From the NCBI RefSeq assembly GCF_018531495.1, contig NZ_JAHDTI010000004.1, positions 248,001 to 312,000 on the forward strand: a stretch of DNA of 64,000 nucleotides. Reading direction: 5' to 3'. Below the pieces are notes generated by a model, which made no database searches, was not told the DNA's origin, and saw nothing but the letters and a program-made list of their open reading frames with translations. The translations under genes were made by a program, and so were the position numbers. This DNA is from Nonomuraea sediminis. Lineage in GTDB: Bacteria; Actinomycetota; Actinomycetes; Streptosporangiales; Streptosporangiaceae. Of this stretch, positions 45,725 through 54,292 are shown piece after piece (position 1 is the stretch's first letter; every line of letters begins with the position of its first letter).

Positions 45725-47611
45725 ATGACTTTCGGGGAACCGGGCGACAGGATGGGGCTCATGGTTGCTGAAGGTGCACTGCTCTGGGAACCGACGGCCG
45801 AGGTCATCGCGCGTGCGAGACTGACCCGCTACCTGGAGTCGGTGGGGCACACCACCTACGCGCAGGCGTGGCAGTGGTCGGTCGACGATCCGGGGGGGTT
45901 CTGGACGTCTGTCTGGCGCTACTTCGACGTAGTCGGTGATCTTGGTGACGGGCCCGTCATCACTGGGACGATGCCGGGCGCCGAATGGTTCTCCGGAACC
46001 TCGTTGAATTACGCCGAGAACGCCCTGCGCCGCGCCGACGGCACCGCGCTGGTCTTCGTCTGCGAGGACGGCACCCGCCGCGTCCTGTCCATGGCCGAGC
46101 TGCGCTCCGAGGTCGCCCGCGTGCGCGCGGGGCTCGTCAGACTGGGCGTACGGCGGGGCGACCGGGTGGCCGGTTACCTGGGCAACGTGCCCGAGGCGCT
46201 GATCGCCTTCCTGGCCACGGCCTCGCTCGGGGCGATCTGGTCGTCGGGCTCGCCCGACTTCGGCGTGCCGTCCATCGTCGACCGGTTCAAGCAGATCGAG
46301 CCCAAGGTGCTGATCGCCGTCGACGGCTACCGCTACAACGGCAGGTGGTTCGACAGGACGCAGGCCGTACAGGAGATCGCGGCCGAGCTGCCGACGCTGG
46401 TGGCGACCGTGCGGCTCGGCGCCGAGTGGGACGAGCTGCGCTCGGAGGAGGGTCCGCTGGAGTTCGAGCGGGTGCCGTTCGGGCATCCGCTGTGGATCCT
46501 CTACTCCAGCGGGACCACCGGGCTGCCCAAGCCGATCGTGCACGGGCACGGCGGGATCGTCCTGGAGCACCTGAAGTCGCTCTCCTTCCACCAGGACCTC
46601 GGTGAGGGCGACGTGTTCTTCTGGTACACCACCACGGGCTGGATGATGTGGAACTACCTCATCGGCGCCCTGCTGGTGGGCGCGGTGCCCGTGCTCTACG
46701 ACGGCGCGCCGGTCGACCTGTGGCAGGTGGCCGCCGACGAGGGCGTCACCTACATGGGCGTGGGCGCGCCCTACATCCTGGCCTCGATGAAGCTCGGCAA
46801 GCACCCGGCCGGGCTGGCGCTGAAGGGGCTCGGCTCGACCGGGTCGCCGCTGCCGCCGGAGGGGTTCGCGTGGGTGGCCGAGGCGCTGCCGGGCGTCCCG
46901 GTCGGATCCTTCTCCGGCGGCACGGACGTGTGCACCGGGTTCGTCGGCTGGACGCCGCTGCACCCGGTGCGCGCCGGGGTGATCTCGTGCCTGTCGCTCG
47001 GGGCGGCCATCGGGTCCTTCGACACCTCGGGCAAGCCGGTCGTCGGCGAGGTGGGGGAGCTGGTGCTCACCGGCCCCATGCCGTCGATGCCGGTCATGTT
47101 CTGGAACGACTCCGGGGGCGACAGGTACCGCGACAGCTACTTCGACGTCTATCCGGGCGTGTGGCGGCACGGCGACTGGATCAAGATCAACCCCGACGGC
47201 TCCTGCGTCATCTACGGCCGGTCCGACTCCACGCTGAACCGCGGCGGCGTCCGGATGGGCACCAGCGAGTTCTACCGGGTGGTCGAGCGGTTCGATGCGA
47301 TCGCCGACAGCCTGGTGATCGACACCGGGCAGCTCGGACAGGAGGGGCGGCTCCTGCTCTACGTGACGATGGCCGAGGGCCAAGAGCTGACCGACGAGCT
47401 GGCCGGCTCGCTGCGCAAGGCGCTACGCGAGGAGCTGTCCCCCCGGCACGTGCCCAACGAGATCCACGCCGTGCCCGGGATCCCGCGGACGCTGTCCGGC
47501 AAGAAGCTGGAGGTGCCGGTCCGCAAGATCCTGCTGGGCACGCCGGTCGAGGAGGCCGCCAACCTGGACGCGATGGCCAACCCCGAGGTGCTCAGGCACT
47601 TCACACCCTGA
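45725..47611 (+). CDS. Acetoacetyl-CoA synthetase
   Basis: Acyl-adenylate-forming enzyme of 628 residues that activates acetoacetate with ATP and CoA. The P-loop is Y-S-S-G-T-T-G-L-P-K, and the region P-G-A-E-W-F-S-G-T-S-L-N-Y-A-E-N matches the AACS N-terminus. C-terminal lysine lies in G-K-K-L-E-V-P. Start ATG 45725 has a G-rich site 6 bases upstream; 45752 or 45761 are alternatives. It overlaps the convergent flavin reductase by 11 bases. Confidence 0.93.
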   Translation: MTFGEPGDRMGLMVAEGALLWEPTAEVIARARLTRYLESVGHTTYAQAWQWSVDDPGGFWTSVWRYFDVVGDLGDGPVITGTMPGAEWFSGTSLNYAENALRRADGTALVFVCEDGTRRVLSMAELRSEVARVRAGLVRLGVRRGDRVAGYLGNVPEALIAFLATASLGAIWSSGSPDFGVPSIVDRFKQIEPKVLIAVDGYRYNGRWFDRTQAVQEIAAELPTLVATVRLGAEWDELRSEEGPLEFERVPFGHPLWILYSSGTTGLPKPIVHGHGGIVLEHLKSLSFHQDLGEGDVFFWYTTTGWMMWNYLIGALLVGAVPVLYDGAPVDLWQVAADEGVTYMGVGAPYILASMKLGKHPAGLALKGLGSTGSPLPPEGFAWVAEALPGVPVGSFSGGTDVCTGFVGWTPLHPVRAGVISCLSLGAAIGSFDTSGKPVVGEVGELVLTGPMPSMPVMFWNDSGGDRYRDSYFDVYPGVWRHGDWIKINPDGSCVIYGRSDSTLNRGGVRMGTSEFYRVVERFDAIADSLVIDTGQLGQEGRLLLYVTMAEGQELTDELAGSLRKALREELSPRHVPNEIHAVPGIPRTLSGKKLEVPVRKILLGTPVEEAANLDAMANPEVLRHFTP

Positions 47612-48140
47612 TCGTGCGCAGCGCGGCGCCCCACGAGACCAGCTGGTCGAGCATCTGGCCGGCCTGCTGGGCGTACTTCTCGGCCGGGGCGGCCACCTCC
47701 TCGAGCGGGAGCGCCACCGAGAGCTGGACGTCGGCCACCTTGACCATGCCGAGCACCTGACGCAGGTGCTCGGCCGCCCTGACGCCGCCGTTCACGCCGT
47801 AGCCGACCACGGCGGCCGCCTTGTCGTGCCACTCGGCGAACAGGAAGTCGATCGCGTCCTTCAGCGCGCCGGGGAAGGAGTGGTTGTACTCGGGGGTGAC
47901 GAAGACGTAGGCGTCGAACTCGCCGATCCGGTCCGACCAGGCCTTGGTGTGCCGGTTCGCGTACTGGCCGAGGGCGGCGGGCAGCTCCTCGTCCAGGTGC
48001 GGGAGAGCGAAGTCCTTCAGATCGACCAGCTCGTACTCCGCGTCGCCGCGCTTGACCGCCAGGTCGTGGATCCAGCGGGCCACGGTCTCGCCGGTGCGGC
48101 CAGGGCGGGTGCTGCCGATGACGATACCAACCTTGATCAT
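47601..48140 (-). CDS. NADPH-dependent FMN reductase family protein
   Basis: Flavodoxin-like reductase of 179 residues. It opens I-G-S-T-R-P-G-R-T-G (phosphate loop for FMN) and has P-E-Y-N-H-S-F-P-G-A-L-K-D-A-I-D, the family signature. It could reduce quinones or azo compounds. Second gene of a two-gene operon, overlapping the upstream oxidoreductase by 4 bases. Confidence 0.94.
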   Translation of the reverse strand: MIKVGIVIGSTRPGRTGETVARWIHDLAVKRGDAEYELVDLKDFALPHLDEELPAALGQYANRHTKAWSDRIGEFDAYVFVTPEYNHSFPGALKDAIDFLFAEWHDKAAAVVGYGVNGGVRAAEHLRQVLGMVKVADVQLSVALPLEEVAAPAEKYAQQAGQMLDQLVSWGAALRTIRV

Positions 48141-48952
48141 TCCAACCCCTTAATGATGATTTTTCCTCTGATCTCGCCGGATTCCGCTCGTGCGTGGATA
48201 TCCGGGAGATCGCGCAATGTGTGTGTTTCGGTGATGTCGACCCGGACCAGGCCCGCGTCGACGAGCCCGACGAGCTCGGCCAGGTGACCCGGGTCGTTAC
48301 GGGCCACGAAGTGGGTGGCGCCCTCGGCCGGATGGGTGATTGTGACGACCCGCTCGCCCAGGATCGGGGGCGGGGCGGGAGCCAGGTTGAGCACCACGTC
48401 GTTGCCGTCCGGCAGCGGCTCGCGCGTGTGGTCCACCACCTCGTCGGCGCCCAGCGCCCGCACCGCGGCCGCGCTGCGCGGGCTCGCCGTGGCCACGACC
48501 GTGGCGCCGGCGTGCTTGGCCAGCTGGACCGCGAACATACCCACGCCGCCGCCAGCCCCCACGATCAGCACCCGCTCGCCCGGCCGCACCCTGGCGTGCT
48601 CGAACACCGCCTGCCAGGCCGTGAGCCCGGCCACCGGGATCGCCGCCGCGTGCTCCAGCGGGATGGCCTTGGGGGCCTTCACCAGATGGTCTTCCGGCAC
48701 GACCGTGTACCCGGCCGCGGCGCCGGCGGCCAGCGCGATGACCGGCTCGTCAGCCGTGCCCGCCACGTCCCAGCCCAGGGTGTGCGGGAACGTCACGGGC
48801 ATGAAGCCCCGGCGGAAGCCGACCTCCGACGGGTTGAACGAGGTGGCGGCCACCTTGACCAGCACCTCGCCGGGTCCCGGCTCGGGGATCGGCACCCGGT
48901 CGATGGTGATCACGGATGGCTCGCCGTACTCGTGGATGCGGGCTGCGAACAT
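48137..48952 (-). CDS. Zinc-less medium-chain quinone oxidoreductase
   Basis: NADP-dependent oxidoreductase of 271 residues from the MDR/quinone oxidoreductase group. The nucleotide loop is V-G-A-G-G-G-V-G-M. No structural zinc cysteines are visible. Start at 48952 is chosen for its 6-base spacing from GGAG. Divergent from an AraC regulator, which probably controls it and the FMN reductase under redox or electrophile stress. Confidence 0.92.
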   Translation of the reverse strand: MFAARIHEYGEPSVITIDRVPIPEPGPGEVLVKVAATSFNPSEVGFRRGFMPVTFPHTLGWDVAGTADEPVIALAAGAAAGYTVVPEDHLVKAPKAIPLEHAAAIPVAGLTAWQAVFEHARVRPGERVLIVGAGGGVGMFAVQLAKHAGATVVATASPRSAAAVRALGADEVVDHTREPLPDGNDVVLNLAPAPPPILGERVVTITHPAEGATHFVARNDPGHLAELVGLVDAGLVRVDITETHTLRDLPDIHARAESGEIRGKIIIKGLE

Positions 48953-49031
48953 CATGGGCTCCACGGTAGGTCGTGACCATGAGACAGCCAATGCGTCAGA
49001 AGCTGGATTTCATACGCGAGCGTCTCCGGCT

Positions 49032-49037
49032 TAGACT
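49032..49037 (+). promoter_or_regulatory. -10 box TAGACT of a leaderless AraC gene
   Basis: TAGACT lies 6 bases before the GTG start of the AraC-type gene; no ribosome site fits between. Confidence 0.45.
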
Positions 49038-49043
49038 CGATTC

Positions 49044-50096
49044 GTGGACACGCTGAGCGAGGTCATCGCCATCACCCGCACCGGCAAGCCGCGATCCGCC
49101 CGCATCGAGTGGCGCGCGCCGTGGGGGCAGCGCTTCGGCGCGGCGCCCGGCTCGATGGGGTTCCAGGTGGTGCTGCAGGGCTCGTGCTGGCTCATCCCGC
49201 CCGAGGAGGGCCCGATCCAGCTGGGCGTGGGCGACGTGATGTTCTTCCCGCACGGCGACGAGGTGGCCCTGGCCGACTCGCCGACGACGCCGCTGCCCGA
49301 GCCCGCCTGCGACCCGCTGCTGGAGCGCGAGCTGTTCACCTCGGCCTCCGCCGGCGGCACCGGGCCCGTCACGGTCACGCTGTGCGGCGGCTACCGGCTC
49401 GACCGCGCGCGCATGCACCCGATGCTGACCGGCCTGCCCGGGCTCATCCACCTGCCCGCCAGGCTCGGGCACCACCCCGAGCTGCGCGCGGCCATCGAGC
49501 TGCTCGCCGCCGAGATCGAGAACCCCCGCCTGGGGGCGGACACCGTCGTGTCGTCGCTGCTCGACACCCTACTGCTGTACATCCTGCGCGCCTACTTCGA
49601 GCAGCGGCCCGAGTCGTGCGTCGCGCACGGCTGGGCCGCCGCGCTGGCCGACGACGCGATCAGCGCCGCGCTCGACGCCATGCACCGCGACCCGGCCCAC
49701 CCGTGGACCGTCGAATCGCTGGGCGCCCGCGCCGGGCTGTCGCGCGCCGCCTTCTCACGCCGCTTCAGCTCGCTGATCGGGCAGCCGCCGCTGTCGTACC
49801 TGACCTGGTGGCGCCTGGCCATGGCCGGGCGGCTGCTGTGCGAGTCCGACGCGCCGCTGGGCGAGATCGCCGCGCGCGTCGGCTACGGCTCGGAGTTCGC
49901 CTTCGCCAACGCCTTCAAACGCGAGTACGGCACGGCCCCCGGCCGCTTCCGCCGGGCGTCATCCCCAGCTGTGGACCCGCACGTGCACGTCGCCTCGCGG
50001 ACCTCGGGCGCGCTACGACAGGCCGAAGAGGGGAAGGCAGGGTTCCAGATTGTGGATCTTGACAGTGGGCGTGGAGCGCCAGTCGGTGCGCGGTAG
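49044..50096 (+). CDS. AraC family regulator with cupin-type N-terminal domain
   Basis: Regulator of 350 residues. The N-terminal AraC_binding_2/cupin_6-like domain (to about 190) includes G-V-G-D-V-M-F-F-P-H-G, and the double HTH follows with A-G-L-S-R-A-A-F-S-R-R-F and G-Y-G-S-E-F-A-F-A-N-A-F. The last 40 residues extend past the HTH and overlap the convergent GNAT gene by 84 bases. Likely controls the divergent oxidoreductase pair. Confidence 0.93.
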   Translation: MDTLSEVIAITRTGKPRSARIEWRAPWGQRFGAAPGSMGFQVVLQGSCWLIPPEEGPIQLGVGDVMFFPHGDEVALADSPTTPLPEPACDPLLERELFTSASAGGTGPVTVTLCGGYRLDRARMHPMLTGLPGLIHLPARLGHHPELRAAIELLAAEIENPRLGADTVVSSLLDTLLLYILRAYFEQRPESCVAHGWAAALADDAISAALDAMHRDPAHPWTVESLGARAGLSRAAFSRRFSSLIGQPPLSYLTWWRLAMAGRLLCESDAPLGEIAARVGYGSEFAFANAFKREYGTAPGRFRRASSPAVDPHVHVASRTSGALRQAEEGKAGFQIVDLDSGRGAPVGAR

Positions 50097-50645
50097 GCGG
50101 AAGCGGAGGGTGGTGACGGGCTTGCCCTGGCGGTTGTCCCGTTGCGTCCCGTCCTCCCGGTAGCCGAGCTTCCTGGTGACCGCGAGCGAGGCCGGGTTGT
50201 CCTCGAACGCGGCCGTGACGGCGTGCTCGGCGCCCAGCCCCTCGAACGCGAACTGCAGCACGGCCGTCCGCATCTCGGTGCCGATGCCCAGCCCGTGGAA
50301 GCGCCGCCCGAGCCACGAGCCGGTGGCGACCTCCCGCTTCACCGGGAAGTCCGTGGCCTCGACCGCCTGCGTGCCGACCACCTGGCCCTCGAAGACGACC
50401 ACGAAGTCGACGCTCCAGCCCGCGGGCGAGAAGGCTCCCCACTGGCGGAACTGGTACTGCAGGGTGGCCCTGGCCCGGTCCTCCGGCTCGGCCTCGGTCC
50501 ACGGCACCGCGAACGGCATGAACCCGTCGTCGTGCACTCCTTCGGCGGCCCGGTCGCCGAGCTCGTCCAGGTCCTCGAGAGACGGGTAGCGCAGCTCCAG
50601 CCGCGGGGTGGTGATCGACAGGTCGGTGAGAGGCCAGTGACGCAT
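50013..50645 (-). CDS. GNAT family N-acetyltransferase
   Basis: Acetyl-CoA-dependent acyltransferase of 210 residues. The acetyl-CoA loop region L-G-R-R-F-H-G-L-G-I-G-T-E is the clearest motif, followed by A-F-E-D-N-P-A-S. Resembles RimJ/RimL-type enzymes acting on amines or protein N-termini. Start 50645 gives M-R-H-W-P-L; a longer start at 50672 cannot be excluded. Its 3' end overlaps the AraC gene. Confidence 0.9.
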   Translation of the reverse strand: MRHWPLTDLSITTPRLELRYPSLEDLDELGDRAAEGVHDDGFMPFAVPWTEAEPEDRARATLQYQFRQWGAFSPAGWSVDFVVVFEGQVVGTQAVEATDFPVKREVATGSWLGRRFHGLGIGTEMRTAVLQFAFEGLGAEHAVTAAFEDNPASLAVTRKLGYREDGTQRDNRQGKPVTTLRFRLPRTDWRSTPTVKIHNLEPCLPLFGLS

Positions 50646-50691
50646 GGTCCCGAATAATCCCAGCTCGACCATCGCCCGGGAAACCGGTTAT

Positions 50692-52107
50692 CTACACCCC
50701 CTGGGGGAGGCGGAAGAGGCGGTCGGGGTCGTAGGTGGACTTGACCTGGGCCAGGCGGCCGGCGTTCGGGCCGTAGTACTGGGCCTGCCAGTCGGTCAGG
50801 TCAGGGTCGATGTAGTTGACGTAGGCGTGGTCGCCCAGGTGGGGACGCATCGTCGCGTGGATGGCGCGCAGCCACGTCCTGTCGGAGCCGTCGGCGTAGT
50901 ACTGGACGCTGAAGAGCGCGGCGCGGTGCGGGAAGGCGGTGGCATCGGGCTTGACCCGCCCGACCGCCCCGCCGAGCGCGTCGAGCAGCACCGAGTGCGT
51001 GCCGCCCTGCGCCACGCCCGCGACTAACGCGTTCACCGCCTTGTCCGGCATCGGGCGGTAGGCCATGTGCGACTTGGCCGCGAACGCCTCGCGGCCGGTC
51101 TGCTTGCAGCGTTCCACGGAGAGTGAGGCGCACCCGGCCATCACCATCATCGCGTGCTGGTAGGACGAGCCCGCCACGTACCGGGACGTGTTCGCGCCCA
51201 GCTTGGCGGACAGCGGCGCGAGCAGCCGGTCGAGCGCGCCCTTGCCGCCCAGGTAGAGGCCGCCGATCTGGACGTAGAGCCCGTTCCTGTCGCGGCCCAG
51301 GTGCAGCGTGGACCACAGTTCGTCGGGCGCGTTCGGCGCCCACGACTGCCACGCCTTGACCGCGGCGGCCGCCTTGGCCCACGGCCAGCGCAGGAAGAAC
51401 ACGCTGACGTCGCGGATCGGGTGGGTGCGGAAGGTGAAGGAGGTGACCACGCCGAAGTTGCCGCCGCCTCCGCCCCGGCACGCCCAGAACAGCCCCGCGT
51501 GGTGCGTGGCGTCGCAGGTCAGCACCCGCCCGTCCGCGGTGACGATCTGCAGCGACTCCAGCGTGTCGCAGGTCAGCCCGTACTTGCGGGACACCACCCC
51601 GATCCCGCCGCCCAGCGTCAGCCCGCCCACCCCGACCGTCGGGCAGGACCCGGCCGGGATGCTCACGCCGTGCGCGGCCAGCCGGTCGTAGACGTCGACC
51701 AGCTTGGCGCCCGCCCCGACCGTGGCCCGCCCCGCCGAGTAGCTGATCGAGTTCATCCTCGACACGTCGATGACCAGCCCCGTCCCCGTCGACCACCCGG
51801 CGTAGGAGTGCCCTCCTGACCGCGCCGTCACCGGGATCCTCGCGGTCCGCACGAAGTTCACGCACGCCGCGACGTCCGCCGCGGTCGCCGCGTAGGCCAC
51901 CCCGCCAGGCCGCACGCGATCGTAGACCGGGTTGAACAGCCGCCGTGCCCGGTCGTACCCCGAATCGCCCGGCAGCACCAGCGGCCCCTTCAGTTGCCGC
52001 CGCAGCCCCGCCCAATCCGCCGGCGGCGACCCCGCGGCCGCCCCCAGCAGCCCTCCACCGATCAACGGCAGCATCCCCGCAACGCGCAGGAAATCCCGAC
52101 GGCGCAT
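50692..52107 (-). CDS. Tat-exported FAD-binding oxidoreductase (BBE-type)
   Basis: Secreted flavoprotein of 471 residues. The Tat signal is M-R-R-R-D-F-L-R-V-A-G. The FAD domain has R-S-G-G-H-S-Y-A-G (covalent His) and G-L-T-C-D (position of the second, cysteinyl flavin link). The C-terminal BBE segment ends near Y-Y-G-P-N. Enzymes of this class oxidise sugars or alkaloid-like compounds. Substrate unknown. Confidence 0.94.
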   Translation of the reverse strand: MRRRDFLRVAGMLPLIGGGLLGAAAGSPPADWAGLRRQLKGPLVLPGDSGYDRARRLFNPVYDRVRPGGVAYAATAADVAACVNFVRTARIPVTARSGGHSYAGWSTGTGLVIDVSRMNSISYSAGRATVGAGAKLVDVYDRLAAHGVSIPAGSCPTVGVGGLTLGGGIGVVSRKYGLTCDTLESLQIVTADGRVLTCDATHHAGLFWACRGGGGGNFGVVTSFTFRTHPIRDVSVFFLRWPWAKAAAAVKAWQSWAPNAPDELWSTLHLGRDRNGLYVQIGGLYLGGKGALDRLLAPLSAKLGANTSRYVAGSSYQHAMMVMAGCASLSVERCKQTGREAFAAKSHMAYRPMPDKAVNALVAGVAQGGTHSVLLDALGGAVGRVKPDATAFPHRAALFSVQYYADGSDRTWLRAIHATMRPHLGDHAYVNYIDPDLTDWQAQYYGPNAGRLAQVKSTYDPDRLFRLPQGV

Positions 52108-52270
52108 GACATCTCCCCGGCCTAGTGATCAACCGACCGTTGAGACGCCCATACACCCCCTCAAGTTCGTCACAGTCCTGTCACTTCCTCCCAGATACGG
52201 CAAGCCCCCCAAACCCCGCACCCCCGCCACCCGCCCCCGGCACCACGCTCACCCCGCCCCGGCGCCGCGT

Positions 52271-52440
52271 CGCCCTCCCGCCGCACACGAGCCGCGGACC
52301 GCTCGCCGTAGGGGGCGCCGACCTTCGCCGTGCACCGCCCCGCCGACCCGGCGCCTGCGCGGCGCAGGTCGGGCGCGCCGCCCTCCCGCCGCATACGAGC
52401 CTCGGGCCGCTCGCCTTAGGGCGCGCCGCCCTCCCGCCGT
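52271..52440. repeat. Degenerate GC-rich direct repeats
   Basis: Units starting CGCCCTCCCGCCGC(A/T)ACACGAGCC-like occur at 52271, 52379 and, partial, 52427. They share GCTCGCC(G/T)TAGGG. They lie in the 729-base gap between the FAD oxidase and LacI genes together with repeat copy 3; no gene is seen in this gap. Confidence 0.6.
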
Positions 52441-52500
52441 ACACGTGGCGGGCGGTCCCAACGGGCGCCGCGTCGGCGAGAGGTGGGTCGGTGGAAGCCG

Positions 52501-52701
52501 GCGCCCAGTACGGCGGGCAACCCGGGAACAGGCGTACGGCGGGCAACCCGGGAACAGGCGTACGGCGGGCGACCCGGGACCGGGGTAGGCGGGAATGCGG
52601 GCGGCGTAACGGCGGCCGGCCACGCATCGCCGGAGGAGCGTCTCCCTGGACAGAGCCCGGCCACGTACGGCGGGTGGCGGGGGGCGGCGGCTCGCCGTAC
52701 G
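52501..52701 (-). repeat. Dispersed repeat element, copy 3 (inverted)
   Basis: On the minus strand the leader inverted repeat GTACGGCG/CGCCGTAC spans 52700-52665, the 90-base core 52657-52568, and the tail has two perfect 26-base units (52567-52542, 52541-52516) then a partial one. Orientation of core and tail is the same as in copies 1 and 2. The two perfect units suggest recent duplication. Confidence 0.9.
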
Positions 52702-52810
52702 AGAGGATCCTGCAACTCGTGTAGAGAACATGCGCGCGGTCGAAGCTGAGCGGTGATATGGCCGTGACCTGCTGGAAATAGTGGGATAACGGCTTCGTAA
52801 CAGCACATCT

Positions 52811-52818
52811 ACACGTGT
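52811..52818. promoter_or_regulatory. Possible LacI operator ACACGTGT
   Basis: An 8-base palindrome 18 bases before the LacI gene start. LacI operators often have a central CG palindrome. Autoregulation and control of the rbs genes are inferred. Confidence 0.35.
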
Positions 52819-52836
52819 TGCTAAGGGGCCCTCTTA

Positions 52837-53925
52837 ATGCCGAAGCTAGCCGTCAACACGAGTAGATGGGGATCCCGAGCAGTGGTCACTCGCCGCGATG
52901 TAGCCCGCCTGGCCGGCACCTCCGAGGCCGTGGTGAGCTACGTCCTCAACAACGGCCCGCGCAACGTCGCTCCGCACACCAGGGAGCGCGTGCTGCGCGC
53001 CATCGACGAGCTCGGCTACCGGCCGAACGCCGTGGCGCGCTCGCTGCGCACCAGCCGCACGCACACGATCGGCCTGGTCGTGCCCGACAACGCCAACCCG
53101 TTCTTCGCCGAACTCGCCCGCGAGATCGAGGACGTGGCCTTCAAGCACGGCCTGACGCTGCTGCTCGGCAACGCGATGGACGACGACGAGCGGGAGGCCG
53201 CCTACGTGCGGACCCTCATCGACCGCCAGGTCGACGGGCTCATCCTGATCCCCGCGCACGGCCCGCGGACCTGGCGCGCGGTGCTGGCCGCCTCCGGGCT
53301 GCCGTGCATCGTGCTCGACCGTGAGCTCGACGAGGTGCCCGCCAGCCACCTGCTCATCGACAACGAGAGCGGCGCCCACCAGGCCACCACCCACCTGCTC
53401 GCGCACGGCCGCCGCCGGATCGGCTGCGTGGCCGGTCCCAAGGACATCCACCCCACGGTCGACCGTGTCGCCGGCTGGGCCCGCGCGCTGACCGAGGTCG
53501 GCCTCGACCCCGGCGACATGCCCCTTGCGCACGGGCCGTTCGGCCGCAGGCAGGGCTACCTCAGCGGGCGCGACCTGCTGAGCAGGGAGAACAGGCCGCA
53601 CGCGCTGTTCGTGACCAGCGACGAGCAGGCCATCGGCGTCATGCGCGCCGCCGCCGAGCTGGGCCTGGCCGTCCCCGGCGACGTGGCCATCTGCTCCTTC
53701 GACGGCATCGCGGCCAGTTCCTTCACCGTGCCCGCGCTGACCACGATGCGCCAGCCGTTCGAGCAGCTCGGCCGGCAGGCGGTGGAGCTGCTGCTCCGCC
53801 AGATCACCGACCAGTCGGCGGGCGAGCGGGTGATCCTGCCCGCCCAGCTCGTACGGCGCGGCAGCTGCGGCTGCCCCGACCCCGTGGGCGGCATCGACGG
53901 CGAGGGACTCCCCGATGCGCCCTGA
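52837..53925 (+). CDS. LacI family regulator of the ribose operon
   Basis: Regulator of 362 residues. The HTH begins T-R-R-D-V-A-R-L-A-G-T-S-E-A-V-V-S-Y-V-L, with the hinge G-Y-R-P-N-A-V-A-R-S-L, then a ribose-binding-protein-like effector domain. Overlaps rbsD by 11 bases and heads the ribose operon. AAGGGG precedes the ATG; GTG 52882 is a possible internal start. Confidence 0.93.
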   Translation: MPKLAVNTSRWGSRAVVTRRDVARLAGTSEAVVSYVLNNGPRNVAPHTRERVLRAIDELGYRPNAVARSLRTSRTHTIGLVVPDNANPFFAELAREIEDVAFKHGLTLLLGNAMDDDEREAAYVRTLIDRQVDGLILIPAHGPRTWRAVLAASGLPCIVLDRELDEVPASHLLIDNESGAHQATTHLLAHGRRRIGCVAGPKDIHPTVDRVAGWARALTEVGLDPGDMPLAHGPFGRRQGYLSGRDLLSRENRPHALFVTSDEQAIGVMRAAAELGLAVPGDVAICSFDGIAASSFTVPALTTMRQPFEQLGRQAVELLLRQITDQSAGERVILPAQLVRRGSCGCPDPVGGIDGEGLPDAP

Positions 53926-54274
53926 CGGCCTCTGGCACCCGCGGCTGCTGCACCTCCTGGCCGCCGCCGGGCACACCGACCTGATCGTGGTCGCCGACCC
54001 GGGCCTGCCGGTCCCGCCCGGCGTCGAGACGGTCGACCTGGTGTGGCGGCGGGGCGAACCCCCGCTGGCCCCCCTCGTCGAGGCGATCCGCGCCGAGCTG
54101 GTCGTCGAGCACCTCTTCGTCGCCGACGAGGCGCCGGAGACCTTCTTCCCCGAGGCGGAGCGCATTCCGCACGAGCAGCTGAAGCACCTGACCCGGCAGG
54201 CCCGGGTGATCGTGCGCACCGGCGAGGCGACGCCGTACGCGAACGTCGTCCTCCGCGCCGGCGTGCCGTTCTGA
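53915..54274 (+). CDS. rbsD: D-ribose pyranase
   Basis: Converts beta-D-ribopyranose to the furanose form taken by ribokinase. Protein of 119 residues, somewhat shorter than the E. coli one. The His motif is A-G-H-T-D-L-I-V-V-A-D-P-G-L-P-V-P and the C-terminal signature is P-Y-A-N-V-V-L-R-A-G-V. No ribokinase gene is present in the window. Confidence 0.92.
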   Translation: MRPDGLWHPRLLHLLAAAGHTDLIVVADPGLPVPPGVETVDLVWRRGEPPLAPLVEAIRAELVVEHLFVADEAPETFFPEAERIPHEQLKHLTRQARVIVRTGEATPYANVVLRAGVPF

Positions 54275-54292
54275 AACCCCCAAGGAGAGAAC

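Noticed and set aside
52170..52808. Several overlapping frames in the gap before the LacI gene
   Set aside because: All are Arg/Pro/Ala-rich, run through repeat units in both strands and lack ribosome sites.
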